A DNA stretch of 6,361 bases. Origin: JAXDLK01 sp034666665. GTDB lineage: Bacteria; Desulfobacterota; Binatia; JACPRU01. The notes under the pieces are model-generated. The model made no database searches. It was not told where the DNA came from and saw only the letters and a list, made by a program, of their open reading frames with translations. Below, one piece after another: positions 1 to 6,135 of this stretch. The stretch's first letter is position 1; every line of letters starts with the position of its first letter. The translations under genes were made by a program, and so were the position numbers. Location: positions 1 to 6,361 of the forward strand of contig JAXDLK010000015.1 in assembly GCA_034666665.1 (NCBI GenBank), read 5' to 3'.

Positions 1-302
1 TCCGCTTCACGATCATGGGGAAGACGAAGTTCTCCGGGACGTTCGAGGGCAAGCAGGACGTGATCCAGCGCCTGCTGACGCCGCTCACGTCTCAGCTCGA
101 GGGCGGCCTCGCGATCGCGCCGAAGCACCTCGTCGCCGAGGGCGACACGGTGGTGATGCAAGCGCAGGGCAGCTCCCAGACGAAGTCGGGGAAGCGCTAC
201 GACAACGCCTACTGCGTCGTCTTCCGCCTCGCCGGCGGCAAGGTGAAGCAGATCGAGGAGTACCTCGATACCGAGCTCGTCACCGAGGCATTCGGGCGGT
301 GA
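1..302 (+). CDS. SnoaL/NTF2-like (ketosteroid-isomerase-related) protein, N-terminus outside window
   Basis: This is the C-terminal part of a small SnoaL-like protein of the NTF2/cone-fold superfamily. The frame is open from the first complete codon at position 3 (residues RFTIMGKTKFSG), so the ATG at 15 is probably internal and the true start lies upstream. Visible family hallmarks, numbered from that ATG, are an SGTFEGK segment near residues 7-13, a central strand LVAEGDTVVMQAQG at about 39-52, then KRYDNAYCVVFRLAGGKV at about 60-77 and the closing strand IEEYLDTELV. The AEGD, YxNxYC and EYxDT pattern is typical of stand-alone SnoaL-like proteins of about 130 residues, so roughly 30-35 residues are missing. 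Members are isomerases, cyclases, hydratases or simple ligand binders, and the substrate here cannot be predicted. The stop overlaps the GTG start of the next gene (GTGA), suggesting translational coupling. Confidence 0.85.
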   Translation, partial: RFTIMGKTKFSGTFEGKQDVIQRLLTPLTSQLEGGLAIAPKHLVAEGDTVVMQAQGSSQTKSGKRYDNAYCVVFRLAGGKVKQIEEYLDTELVTEAFGR

Positions 303-586
303 CGAAGGGCGGACGGCGTGCCCGCCCGCTGGATCCGGAGCTCGTCCGCTCGTACGCGCTCCGCGACTGGGGGGCAGTCCGCCGGCTTCACCTGCGCCAG
401 TGCGCAGCACGGTTTCGTGCGGAGGGCCCGGAGGGGTCGGTCGCCGTCAGCCGCCGACTGTGGCGGTTCGTCCACTCCGTCCGCCGCGGCCGGCCTTCCG
501 CGCGTGCGAGCGCCGACGACCTGGCGCACCAGGTAGAGCTCAAGCGGCTACTCGATCGCGCCGCCCGTGCGTTCCCCATTCGCTGA
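299..586 (+). CDS. small basic hypothetical protein upstream of and overlapping a nucleotidyltransferase gene
   Basis: This is a 95-residue protein that I do not recognise as a named family. It starts at GTG 299, which shares bases with the TGA of the SnoaL gene (GTGA overlap). A GAGG at 285-288 lies about 10 bases upstream and could serve as a ribosome binding site. The protein is soluble-looking and arginine-rich. Its N-terminal motif LDPELVRSYALRDWGAVRRL (residues 11-30) reads as an amphipathic helix, and a second likely helix spans about residues 72-92. No signal peptide or membrane segment is visible. Its end overlaps the start of the nucleotidyltransferase gene by 20 bp, so the two are probably translated as a pair. 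From this architecture I infer that it is the partner of that protein, perhaps an antitoxin-like or substrate-recognition subunit, as in small HEPN/MNT-type pairs. However, it lacks the RxxxxH motif of HEPN toxins. Function is unknown; reality as a gene rests on its position, overlap and helical N-terminal motif. Confidence 0.6.
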   Translation: MTKGGRRARPLDPELVRSYALRDWGAVRRLHLRQCAARFRAEGPEGSVAVSRRLWRFVHSVRRGRPSARASADDLAHQVELKRLLDRAARAFPIR

Positions 587-1196
587 GCTCCTCTCGGAGC
601 TGACCGCGGTCTTGCGCGCGCAGCAGGTGCGCTGGTTCCTGTTCGGTGCGCAGGCGGCGATCGTACACGGTGCGACCCGCCTGACGAACGACGTGTACGT
701 CACGGTCGAGCTCGGCGGACGACATCACTCGCTCCTCGTCTCCGCGCTCGAAGATGCTGGCTTCGAGAGCCGTGTACGTCATCTCGACGAGGTCGTATCG
801 CGGACGAGGGTGCTTCCGTTCCGGCATCGTCCGTCGGGAATCGACCTCGACGTGATCCTCGCCGGCCCGGGTCCCGAGGCCCAATTCCTCGACCGAGCGG
901 TACGGCGGACGGTGGAAGGAGTGCGCACGATGGTCGCGAGCGCCGAGGATGTGGTGGTGATGAAGGTTCTCGCCGGACGAGCCAAGGACGTCGACGACGT
1001 AACGGAGATCGTTGCGAGCCAGCCGAAGCTCCGGCTGCCGTACATCCGGCGGACGCTCACCGCCTTCGAGACCGGTCTCGATCGCAGCGATCTCATCTCC
1101 GCGTTCGAGAGGATCGTCGTGATCGCGCGGCCTCGGTCCGCGCATCGCGGCGCGCGCCCTTCGGCCGCGCGGAAGCCGCAGCGCCGGCGGCGATGA
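567..1196 (+). CDS. nucleotidyltransferase-fold protein (AbiEii/MNT-like), atypical active site
   Basis: This 209-residue protein resembles the nucleotidyltransferase fold of AbiEii/MNT-type proteins, which in active members transfer a nucleotide from NTP to a tRNA, protein or small molecule. The glycine-containing helix turn and active strand lie at residues 26-48 (FGAQAAIVHGATRLTNDVYV). The third acidic position sits in GIDLDVIL at 91-98 (D93/D95). The helical half contains ASAEDVVVMKVLAGRAKDVDD (about 124-144), a segment typical of this superfamily. Two departures stand out. The expected DxD after the glycine motif reads D42-V-Y44, so the second carboxylate is Tyr. The usual GG is GA (G27-A28). 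Residues about 188-209 form an Arg-rich tail (RPRSAHRGARPSAARKPQRRRR region). The start is GTG 567, without a convincing Shine-Dalgarno sequence but overlapping the upstream gene by 20 bp, which points to coupled translation. It may be a toxin-like module component, a degenerate enzyme, or a non-catalytic relative. Confidence 0.77.
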   Translation: MRSPFAELLSELTAVLRAQQVRWFLFGAQAAIVHGATRLTNDVYVTVELGGRHHSLLVSALEDAGFESRVRHLDEVVSRTRVLPFRHRPSGIDLDVILAGPGPEAQFLDRAVRRTVEGVRTMVASAEDVVVMKVLAGRAKDVDDVTEIVASQPKLRLPYIRRTLTAFETGLDRSDLISAFERIVVIARPRSAHRGARPSAARKPQRRRR

Positions 1197-1294
1197 ATGC
1201 CTCGAGCTCTCCTGTGGAGAGAATCCCAACGGGCGGGTCGCCGCGAGGACGGGCTCTTGCTCCACGACCGCCGCGCGGGTAGTCGCCAGGAAGC
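1197..1294. other. short intergenic spacer with a small hairpin
   Basis: This 98-bp spacer separates the nucleotidyltransferase and KAS III genes. It holds a perfect 6-bp inverted repeat CTCTCC-TGT-GGAGAG at 1207-1221, ten bases after the upstream stop. No T-run follows, so it is not a canonical intrinsic terminator. An AGGA at 1288-1291 lies three bases before the ATG at 1295, close for a ribosome binding site. I see no clear -35/-10 promoter pair, and I cannot tell whether the two genes are cotranscribed. Confidence 0.4.
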
Positions 1295-2413
1295 ATGAAC
1301 GCCCCCGGGTCCGCGAAGGCGGTGATCCGCGCGAGCGGCCTCTACACGCCGCCGGAATCGATCTCCAACGACGAGCTCGTCGCGTCGTTCAACGAGTACG
1401 TTCGGCGCGAGAACGAGAAGCGGCCTGCGGGCGAGGCGCTGCAGCCGTCGAGCAGCGAGTTCATCCTCAAAGCCTCCGGAGTGCGCAGCCGGCACGTCGT
1501 CGACCGCGCCGGCATCCTCGATCCGGAGATCATGCGGCCGCAGATCCGCACGCGGTCGCGAGAAGAGCCGTCGCTCCTCTGCGAGATGGCGCTCGCCGCC
1601 GCGAACGAGGCGCTCGAGCGAGCGGGACGCGCCGCCTCCGACGTCGATGCCGTCCTCGTCGCGTGCTCGAACCTGCAGCGCCCCTACCCGGCGATCGCCG
1701 TCGAGGTGCAGCATCGACTCGGCACGCGCGGGTACGCGTTCGACATGAACGTCGCCTGCGCCTCCGCGGCGTTCGGCGTCCAGGTCGCGTGCGACGCGGT
1801 GACGATGGGCAGCGCGCGCTCGGCGCTCGTGCTCAGCCCCGAAGTCTGCAGCGGTCATCTGAACTTCCGCGATCGCGACAGCCACTTCATCTTCGGCGAT
1901 GCCGCGACCGCGGTGCTGATCGAGCGCGACGACGGCGCTCGCGGCACCCACGATTTCGAGGTCCTAGGCACCCGTCTCGCAACCCGGTTCTCGAACAACA
2001 TCCGCAACGAGTTCGGCTTCCTGAACCGTGCCGAGACCGAGCCGCGCACTCCGGACGAGTTGCTGTTCGTGCAGGACGGCCGCACCGTGTTCCGCGAGGT
2101 CGTGCCGATGGTCGCCGAGCTGCTCGCGAGCCATCTCGCGGATCTCGGCATCCGTCCGGACCAGGTGCGCCGCTACTGGCTCCACCAGGCGAACCTGAGC
2201 ATGAACCAGCTGATCCTGAAGCGGCTTCTCGGGCGCCCGGCGAACGAGGACGAGGCGCCGATCGTGCTCGACGAGTACGCGAACACGAGCTCCGCGGGAT
2301 CCGTCATCGCCTTCCACAGGCACCAGGCGGGACTCGAGGCGGGCGACGTCGGCGTCCTCTGCGCCTTCGGCGCCGGTTACTCCGCGGGCTCGATCGTCGT
2401 CCGCAAGCGCTGA
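1295..2413 (+). CDS. beta-ketoacyl-ACP synthase III (FabH-like, long form)
   Basis: This 372-residue thiolase-fold condensing enzyme would catalyse decarboxylative Claisen condensation of an acyl-CoA (or acyl-ACP) with malonyl-ACP in the cytoplasm. The complete KAS III triad is visible: Cys155 in NVACASAAFG, His297 in YWLHQANLSMNQ and Asn330 in YANTSSAGS. FGDAATAVLIE (200-210) and the glycine-rich terminal loop FGAGYSAGS (358-366) are further family hallmarks. It is longer than the roughly 317-residue housekeeping FabH. The extra sequence lies in the N-terminal half (about residues 30-95, including SSSEFILKASGVRSRHVVD and GILDPEIMRP) and in the FSNNIRNEFGFLNR to FREVVPMVAELL region. From memory this matches the longer KAS III subgroup that includes Pseudomonas aeruginosa PA3286, reported to take medium-chain acyl-CoA from beta-oxidation into fatty acid synthesis; this assignment is not verified here. 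No fabD, fabG or acpP lies next to it, which also argues against the primary fabH. Secondary-metabolite starter condensation is an alternative. Confidence 0.93.
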   Translation: MNAPGSAKAVIRASGLYTPPESISNDELVASFNEYVRRENEKRPAGEALQPSSSEFILKASGVRSRHVVDRAGILDPEIMRPQIRTRSREEPSLLCEMALAAANEALERAGRAASDVDAVLVACSNLQRPYPAIAVEVQHRLGTRGYAFDMNVACASAAFGVQVACDAVTMGSARSALVLSPEVCSGHLNFRDRDSHFIFGDAATAVLIERDDGARGTHDFEVLGTRLATRFSNNIRNEFGFLNRAETEPRTPDELLFVQDGRTVFREVVPMVAELLASHLADLGIRPDQVRRYWLHQANLSMNQLILKRLLGRPANEDEAPIVLDEYANTSSAGSVIAFHRHQAGLEAGDVGVLCAFGAGYSAGSIVVRKR

Positions 2414-2700
2414 CCGGCGCGCCCGAAGCCGCCGGACGCGTGTAAAGGGTCAGTCTTCGCGCGACGGACTCCCGAGCGAATGGCTCGCCGGCGCGGAAAC
2501 CGTCGCTTACACTCAGCTCGCTTCCGCTCGCAAGATTTCGCATCGGCGCTCCGGTTTCCGAAAGATTCGCCGGCTGCGCTCGATTTCGCCCCGGAGTCCG
2601 CGGCGAGAAGACTGAGGGGTTACGGACGCGTCATTTTCTCGATTGACGCCACGCCGGCCCGCGTGATTTCTTCCCCAGGAATTCGACAACTGGAGATTCG
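2414..2700. other. 287-bp intergenic region, likely promoter/leader of the secreted hydrolase
   Basis: I see no convincing gene in this stretch, the largest gap in the window. It is less extreme in GC than its flanks and contains several small structures. A perfect 9-bp inverted repeat CGGAAACCG (2494-2502) / CGGTTTCCG (2552-2560) has 49 bases between its arms. A 5-bp hairpin CGAGC-GAATG-GCTCG lies at 2473-2487. GATTTCGC occurs twice (2534-2541 and 2582-2589), with a related GATTCGCC at 2564-2571. TTGACG at 2643-2648 could be a -35 element, but no good -10 follows at the right distance. No T-tract marks a terminator for the upstream gene. The start codon of the next gene directly follows the region. 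Confidence 0.5.
2692..2695 (+). promoter_or_regulatory. ribosome binding site of the secreted hydrolase
   Basis: GGAG lies five bases before the ATG at 2701. This is the best-spaced Shine-Dalgarno match in the window. Together with the signal-peptide-like N-terminus that follows, it fixes the start of the 808-residue gene. Confidence 0.65.
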
Positions 2701-5127
2701 ATGGGACGACTCGCGCACCTGGCGATCGCCGTCGCGGCGATCGTGTCGGTCGCGGGTGCCGCCGCCGGCGGCATCCGTGTGGATGGAGATCCTTCCGATT
2801 GGGTCGGGGAGCCGACCGGGATTTCCGGGACCTCCCGCCACTCGGGAGGCGAGTTCATCTACACCGACTACCTCTACGACGCGTGGGGAGCGAACGTCGA
2901 CGGCTTCCGCGGCGGTCAGGCTGACTTCGAGTACTTTCCGGTCGTGGGTCTCTGGCCGAACCTCCAGGATCCGCAGTCGCCGCGCTGGGGAACGACCGGC
3001 CAGACCGGCCGCTTCCGCACGTCCGGAGACTTCGGTTATCCGCCGCGTGACGGCACCGACCGCCAATACGATTCGGTGGCGGACGTGTCGGAGGTCCGGA
3101 TCGGTCTCGACGCGGCGAACGTCTACTACCTGATCCGGACGACCGCGCTCCGCCGCGCCGATCAGGCGGTGTTCGCGATCGGCATCGACCGCGACGGCAA
3201 CGCCGCCACCGGTGGCGGCGAGTGGCCGCTCGGCGCCAACCTTCGCGGGCAGCTCGGTTTCGAGCATGTCTTGACCGTCTGGGGCACCGGTGGCGCCGTG
3301 ACTTCTTACGCGGACGGTGCCGGCGGCGCGGACGAGGTCTCGAGCATCTCTCTCGCGGACGCCGGGGGCGCGATCGCCGTCGACCTCGACGAGAACGTCA
3401 TCGAGGTGTCGGTGCCGCGCGCCGCACTCGGTGCGCCGTCCGGTGTCTGGCGTCACTGGATCATCGGCGGCCTCTGGGATGCCGCCGCGAGCCGCTGGAA
3501 GGCCGTTCAGCCGTACCAGGACGTCACCCCCGGTGGCGTCACTGCCCGCGAGTTCGGGCTCCGCTTCTGGTACCACTTCCTGCTTTCCGCCCGGCCGGGC
3601 GCCGGCGAGCCCTTCTTCCCGAACGTCTACCAGGTCCTTTTCCGGCCGTTCGAGCCGAACACCTGGTGGCGCGACGACAAGCAGGCGGAGGATCTCGCCG
3701 CCGGGTCGATCGCCAGCGACTTCGTGGCCGTCGACATGAGCGCGCTCGGTCCCGGCGGTGCCACCACTCCGCAGCCGCGCCTCGCGGGACCGCTGAATCT
3801 CGTCAACCGTTCCGCGCTCGATCTCGGCGAAGGCCTCGCCGAAGAGACCTCGAGCCTCTACCAGTCGAACTACCGGTATCTCTGGAAGGAGCAGCCGTAC
3901 TCGATGCTGCTCCCGTCGGACTATCCCGAAGACCCGGGTGACTTCGCGCTGCGATATTTCCTTCATTACCTGAACGGCAACCAGAACAACTTCATCTGGG
4001 GAGTCGAGGACTGCCTCGCCCGCCGGCGCACGCACGTGAACGACGAGCAGACCTACGATCACGTGCAGGCGCTCGCCGACACGGAGCGGCTCGTGGTCGC
4101 GAGCACTCTCGCGCGCGGCGAGGGTGTGGGCTACGCGGACATCGGCGAGGTCGACGCCGTCGAGGTGCTCGCACGCGTGATGGCCGCCGCACGCATCGAT
4201 CCAGACCGCGTCACGCTGATGGGGATGTCGATGGGGGCGAGCGGAACCGCGCGGTTGGCGCCGCTCTACGCCGAACGGTTCAACGCGGCGGTCAGCTACT
4301 CGGGGGCGACTGACACGGCGAACGTCGAGAACCTGCGAAACGTTCCCTACGTCTTCGTCAACGGCGACACCGGGCTCGACGCGGCGCTCCTCTCCGGCGT
4401 CCAGGCGTACCGCGACGCCCTCGCCGCCCTCGGTTACGAGCACGCATACTTCGAGTTCGTCGGGCGGGCACACGACTACAGTCTCGTGTGCGATTCGAAG
4501 CCGCTGGTCGACCCGCTCGTGCTCCGGCCTCGCGACCCGAACCCCGCGCGCGTCACGTACCGGATCGAGCCCGCGGGCTTCAATCCGAGCTTGCCACCGT
4601 ACTCGGGTGCGTACTGGGTCTCGGCGATGCGATCCGCCAGTGGGGCGCCCGCCGCCGTCGATCTCACCAGTCACGCTCTCGCCGCGAAGCTTCCGCCTGC
4701 GGCGGTCCGTTGGTCGGGTCGCTACGCGCATCCCTTTCCTCACGTGGTGCTGGCGCAGGGCCTGCGCTATGGGACGCTCGACGAGTTCCGCCGCGACCAT
4801 CCGCTGCTGTCGCGAGATCCAGGCTGGCGGACCATCAGCGAAGACACCGAGGAACTCGCGCTCGTCGTCCCGGACGCCGGAAATCGGCTGTCAGGCAAGC
4901 TGTCGAATCTCGCGAGCGTGACCGTCGACCTCGCGCGTGCCAGTCTCGCGATCGCGTCGCCCCTGGACCTCGACCTCGACTCTTCCGGAGCGACGCGGCT
5001 CCACCTCGCCGGACGGCCCGCGTCGTCGGTGACGATGGATGGCATGCCGTTCAGCGGCTGGAGCAGCGATGCCGGCGGCGTGACCGTGACGCTCGTCCCG
5101 GGACGCCACGTGTACCGCATCGGCTGA
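2701..5127 (+). CDS. secreted modular alpha/beta hydrolase with glucodextranase/DOMON-like N-terminal domain
   Basis: This 808-residue protein is predicted to be exported. Residues 1 to about 23 (MGRLAHLAIAVAAIVSVAG, then Ala/Gly-rich) form a Sec-type signal peptide, and IRVDGDPSDW follows directly. Residues about 25-290 resemble the beta-sandwich (DOMON/CBM9-like) C-terminal domain of glucodextranase-type proteins: a VDGDPSDW opening, a strand with VRIGLDAANVYYLIR (132-146), and FAIGIDRDGNAATGGGEWP (158-176). Residues about 390-600 look like an esterase/PHB-depolymerase or prolyl-oligopeptidase-like alpha/beta hydrolase. The nucleophile elbow is G508-M-S510-M-G512 (VTLMGMSMGASG), the acid is probably D556 or D560 in VFVNGDTGLDA, and the likely catalytic His is H591 in VGRAHDYS. 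Residues about 615-808 are beta-rich and end in VTLVPGRHVYRIG, with no membrane anchor or sorting signal. The likely role is extracellular or periplasmic hydrolysis of an ester or peptide bond, with the beta domains binding a polymer or surface. The substrate is not evident. A non-catalytic binding role is less likely because Ser and His are both present. Confidence 0.85.
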   Translation: MGRLAHLAIAVAAIVSVAGAAAGGIRVDGDPSDWVGEPTGISGTSRHSGGEFIYTDYLYDAWGANVDGFRGGQADFEYFPVVGLWPNLQDPQSPRWGTTGQTGRFRTSGDFGYPPRDGTDRQYDSVADVSEVRIGLDAANVYYLIRTTALRRADQAVFAIGIDRDGNAATGGGEWPLGANLRGQLGFEHVLTVWGTGGAVTSYADGAGGADEVSSISLADAGGAIAVDLDENVIEVSVPRAALGAPSGVWRHWIIGGLWDAAASRWKAVQPYQDVTPGGVTAREFGLRFWYHFLLSARPGAGEPFFPNVYQVLFRPFEPNTWWRDDKQAEDLAAGSIASDFVAVDMSALGPGGATTPQPRLAGPLNLVNRSALDLGEGLAEETSSLYQSNYRYLWKEQPYSMLLPSDYPEDPGDFALRYFLHYLNGNQNNFIWGVEDCLARRRTHVNDEQTYDHVQALADTERLVVASTLARGEGVGYADIGEVDAVEVLARVMAAARIDPDRVTLMGMSMGASGTARLAPLYAERFNAAVSYSGATDTANVENLRNVPYVFVNGDTGLDAALLSGVQAYRDALAALGYEHAYFEFVGRAHDYSLVCDSKPLVDPLVLRPRDPNPARVTYRIEPAGFNPSLPPYSGAYWVSAMRSASGAPAAVDLTSHALAAKLPPAAVRWSGRYAHPFPHVVLAQGLRYGTLDEFRRDHPLLSRDPGWRTISEDTEELALVVPDAGNRLSGKLSNLASVTVDLARASLAIASPLDLDLDSSGATRLHLAGRPASSVTMDGMPFSGWSSDAGGVTVTLVPGRHVYRIG

Positions 5128-5195
5128 TTACTCCGCGCCTTGCACCCCACCCGTCTTGCGGGACGACGGTCGCAGGGCTACGCGTTTCCTCGTCG

Positions 5196-6134
5196 ATGGA
5201 GCTCCGCGAGATCGCCGGCGACGTGTACGCCTGCTTGCAGCCGGATCGCGGCCTCGGCTGGAGCAACTCGGGGCTCGTCGATCGCGGCGGCGGCCTGGTG
5301 GTCGACACCTTCTGGGACCTGCCGCATACGCGCGCGCTCATCGACTGCTACGCCCGCGTATGGCGCGAGCCCGCGCGCCGGGTCGTGAACACGCACCACA
5401 ACGGCGACCACTCGTGGGGCAACCAACTCTTCGCCGACGCCGAGATCATCGGTCACCGGCTCTGCGCGGACGGAATGCTTCGCGACGTCCCGCCGGCGGG
5501 ATTGCAGGCGCTGAAGACGTCCGCTCGAGAAGATCCCGGCACCGAATGGCTCGCGGACGCGCTCGCCGAGTGGGACTTCTCCGGGATCGAGGTGACGCCG
5601 CCGTCGACCCTCCTCGAAGACGAGATGACGATCGATCTCGACGGCATCGAGGCGCGCCTCCTCTGGGTCGGACCCGCCCACACCGGCGGCGACGTCATCG
5701 TCCACTTGCCCGCGGAGCGGGTCGTCTTCGCGGGCGACGTCCTCTTCCGCCTGTGCACGCCGATCGGGTGGGACGGAACCTACCAGCGGTGGATCGGCGC
5801 GCTCGACGACATCGTCGCGCTCGCGCCGGACGTCATCGTTCCCGGGCACGGGCCGCTCTGCGGCATCGAAGGCGCGCGCGAGATGAAGTCTTACCTCGAA
5901 TACGTCTACGAGCAGTCGCGCCGCTTCTTCGCCGCGGAGCTCGACGTTCTGGAGGCGGCGAAACGGATCGATCTCGGTCCCTACGCCTCGTGGACGGAGC
6001 CCGAGCGGGTGATCTTCAACGTCGCGCGCGCGTACCGCGAGCTCCGCGACGAGCCTTACGATGCACCGGTCGACGTCGCGGCGATGCTCCGCGCCATGGG
6101 CGAGGTGCGGCGCGCTCACGGAGCGCAGCGCTGA
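5196..6134 (+). CDS. MBL-fold metallohydrolase with HHNGDH motif
   Basis: This 312-residue cytoplasmic metallo-beta-lactamase-superfamily hydrolase has no signal peptide. The metal-site motifs are in the expected order: N65-T-H67-H68-N69-G-D71-H72 (HxHxDH region), H162 in GPAHTGGD, D181 in VFAGDVLF and H218 in VPGHGP. The second His of the usual HxHxDH is Asn69, giving H-H-N-G-D-H. I recall THxNGDH as recurring in some MBL-fold subfamilies, so this may be a group trait, not damage. A helical C-terminal extension (about 225-310, with EMKSYLEYVYEQSRRFF) is longer than the minimal fold. ATG 5196 is chosen because homology-like sequence (LREIAGDVYACLQPD) begins right after it. The frame stays open far upstream, but that part overlaps the C-terminal coding sequence of the secreted hydrolase. 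No good ribosome binding site is seen. The VOC gene follows at once, so the two probably share an mRNA. The substrate (thioester, lactone, phosphodiester or other) is unknown. Confidence 0.9.
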   Translation: MELREIAGDVYACLQPDRGLGWSNSGLVDRGGGLVVDTFWDLPHTRALIDCYARVWREPARRVVNTHHNGDHSWGNQLFADAEIIGHRLCADGMLRDVPPAGLQALKTSAREDPGTEWLADALAEWDFSGIEVTPPSTLLEDEMTIDLDGIEARLLWVGPAHTGGDVIVHLPAERVVFAGDVLFRLCTPIGWDGTYQRWIGALDDIVALAPDVIVPGHGPLCGIEGAREMKSYLEYVYEQSRRFFAAELDVLEAAKRIDLGPYASWTEPERVIFNVARAYRELRDEPYDAPVDVAAMLRAMGEVRRAHGAQR

Positions 6135-6135
6135 C

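Noticed and set aside
1207..1221. CTCTCC-TGT-GGAGAG hairpin as an intrinsic terminator
   Set aside because: The stem is only 6 bp and no run of T follows, so termination is not supported. It is noted only as a structure within the spacer.
779..1951. Antisense open frame of about 390 codons opposite the nucleotidyltransferase and KAS III genes
   Set aside because: It runs across two well-supported + strand genes and their spacer, has low-complexity Arg/Ala-rich translation and no domain motif.
2643..2671. TTGACG as a -35 promoter element for the secreted hydrolase
   Set aside because: No TATAAT-like hexamer occurs 16-18 bases downstream, and sigma factor consensus in this organism is unknown.
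2480..3133. Possible + strand gene starting in the intergenic region at 2480
   Set aside because: Its latter half overlaps the signal peptide and first domain of the secreted hydrolase in a different frame, and the translation is Ser/Arg/Thr-rich low complexity.
3184..3225. DRDGNAATGGG segment of the secreted hydrolase as a dockerin or EF-hand repeat
   Set aside because: There is a single copy without the duplicated 12-residue loop, and it sits where glucodextranase/DOMON-like domains carry a D-x-D-G-N turn.
2620..4800. Very long antisense open frame (about 726 codons) opposite the secreted hydrolase gene
   Set aside because: GC-rich codon bias removes stops from the opposite strand. The translation is Arg/Val/Glu-rich without recognisable motifs, while the + strand has a signal peptide, a nucleophile elbow and a good ribosome binding site.
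5150..5169. Hairpin after the secreted hydrolase stop (CCCG-TCTTG-CGGG, or the alternative CCGTC/GACGG pairing)
   Set aside because: The stem is only 4-5 bp and no T-tract follows. Such short stems are expected by chance in GC-rich DNA.
4488..5195. Upstream extension of the MBL frame, which stays open from 4488
   Set aside because: This part overlaps the C-terminal coding region of the secreted hydrolase in another frame and is Arg-rich and featureless. MBL-like sequence begins only after ATG 5196.
5178..6119. Antisense open frame of about 313 codons opposite the MBL gene
   Set aside because: It mirrors the MBL coding frame, whose metal ligands are clear on the + strand. No independent motif is seen in the reverse translation.
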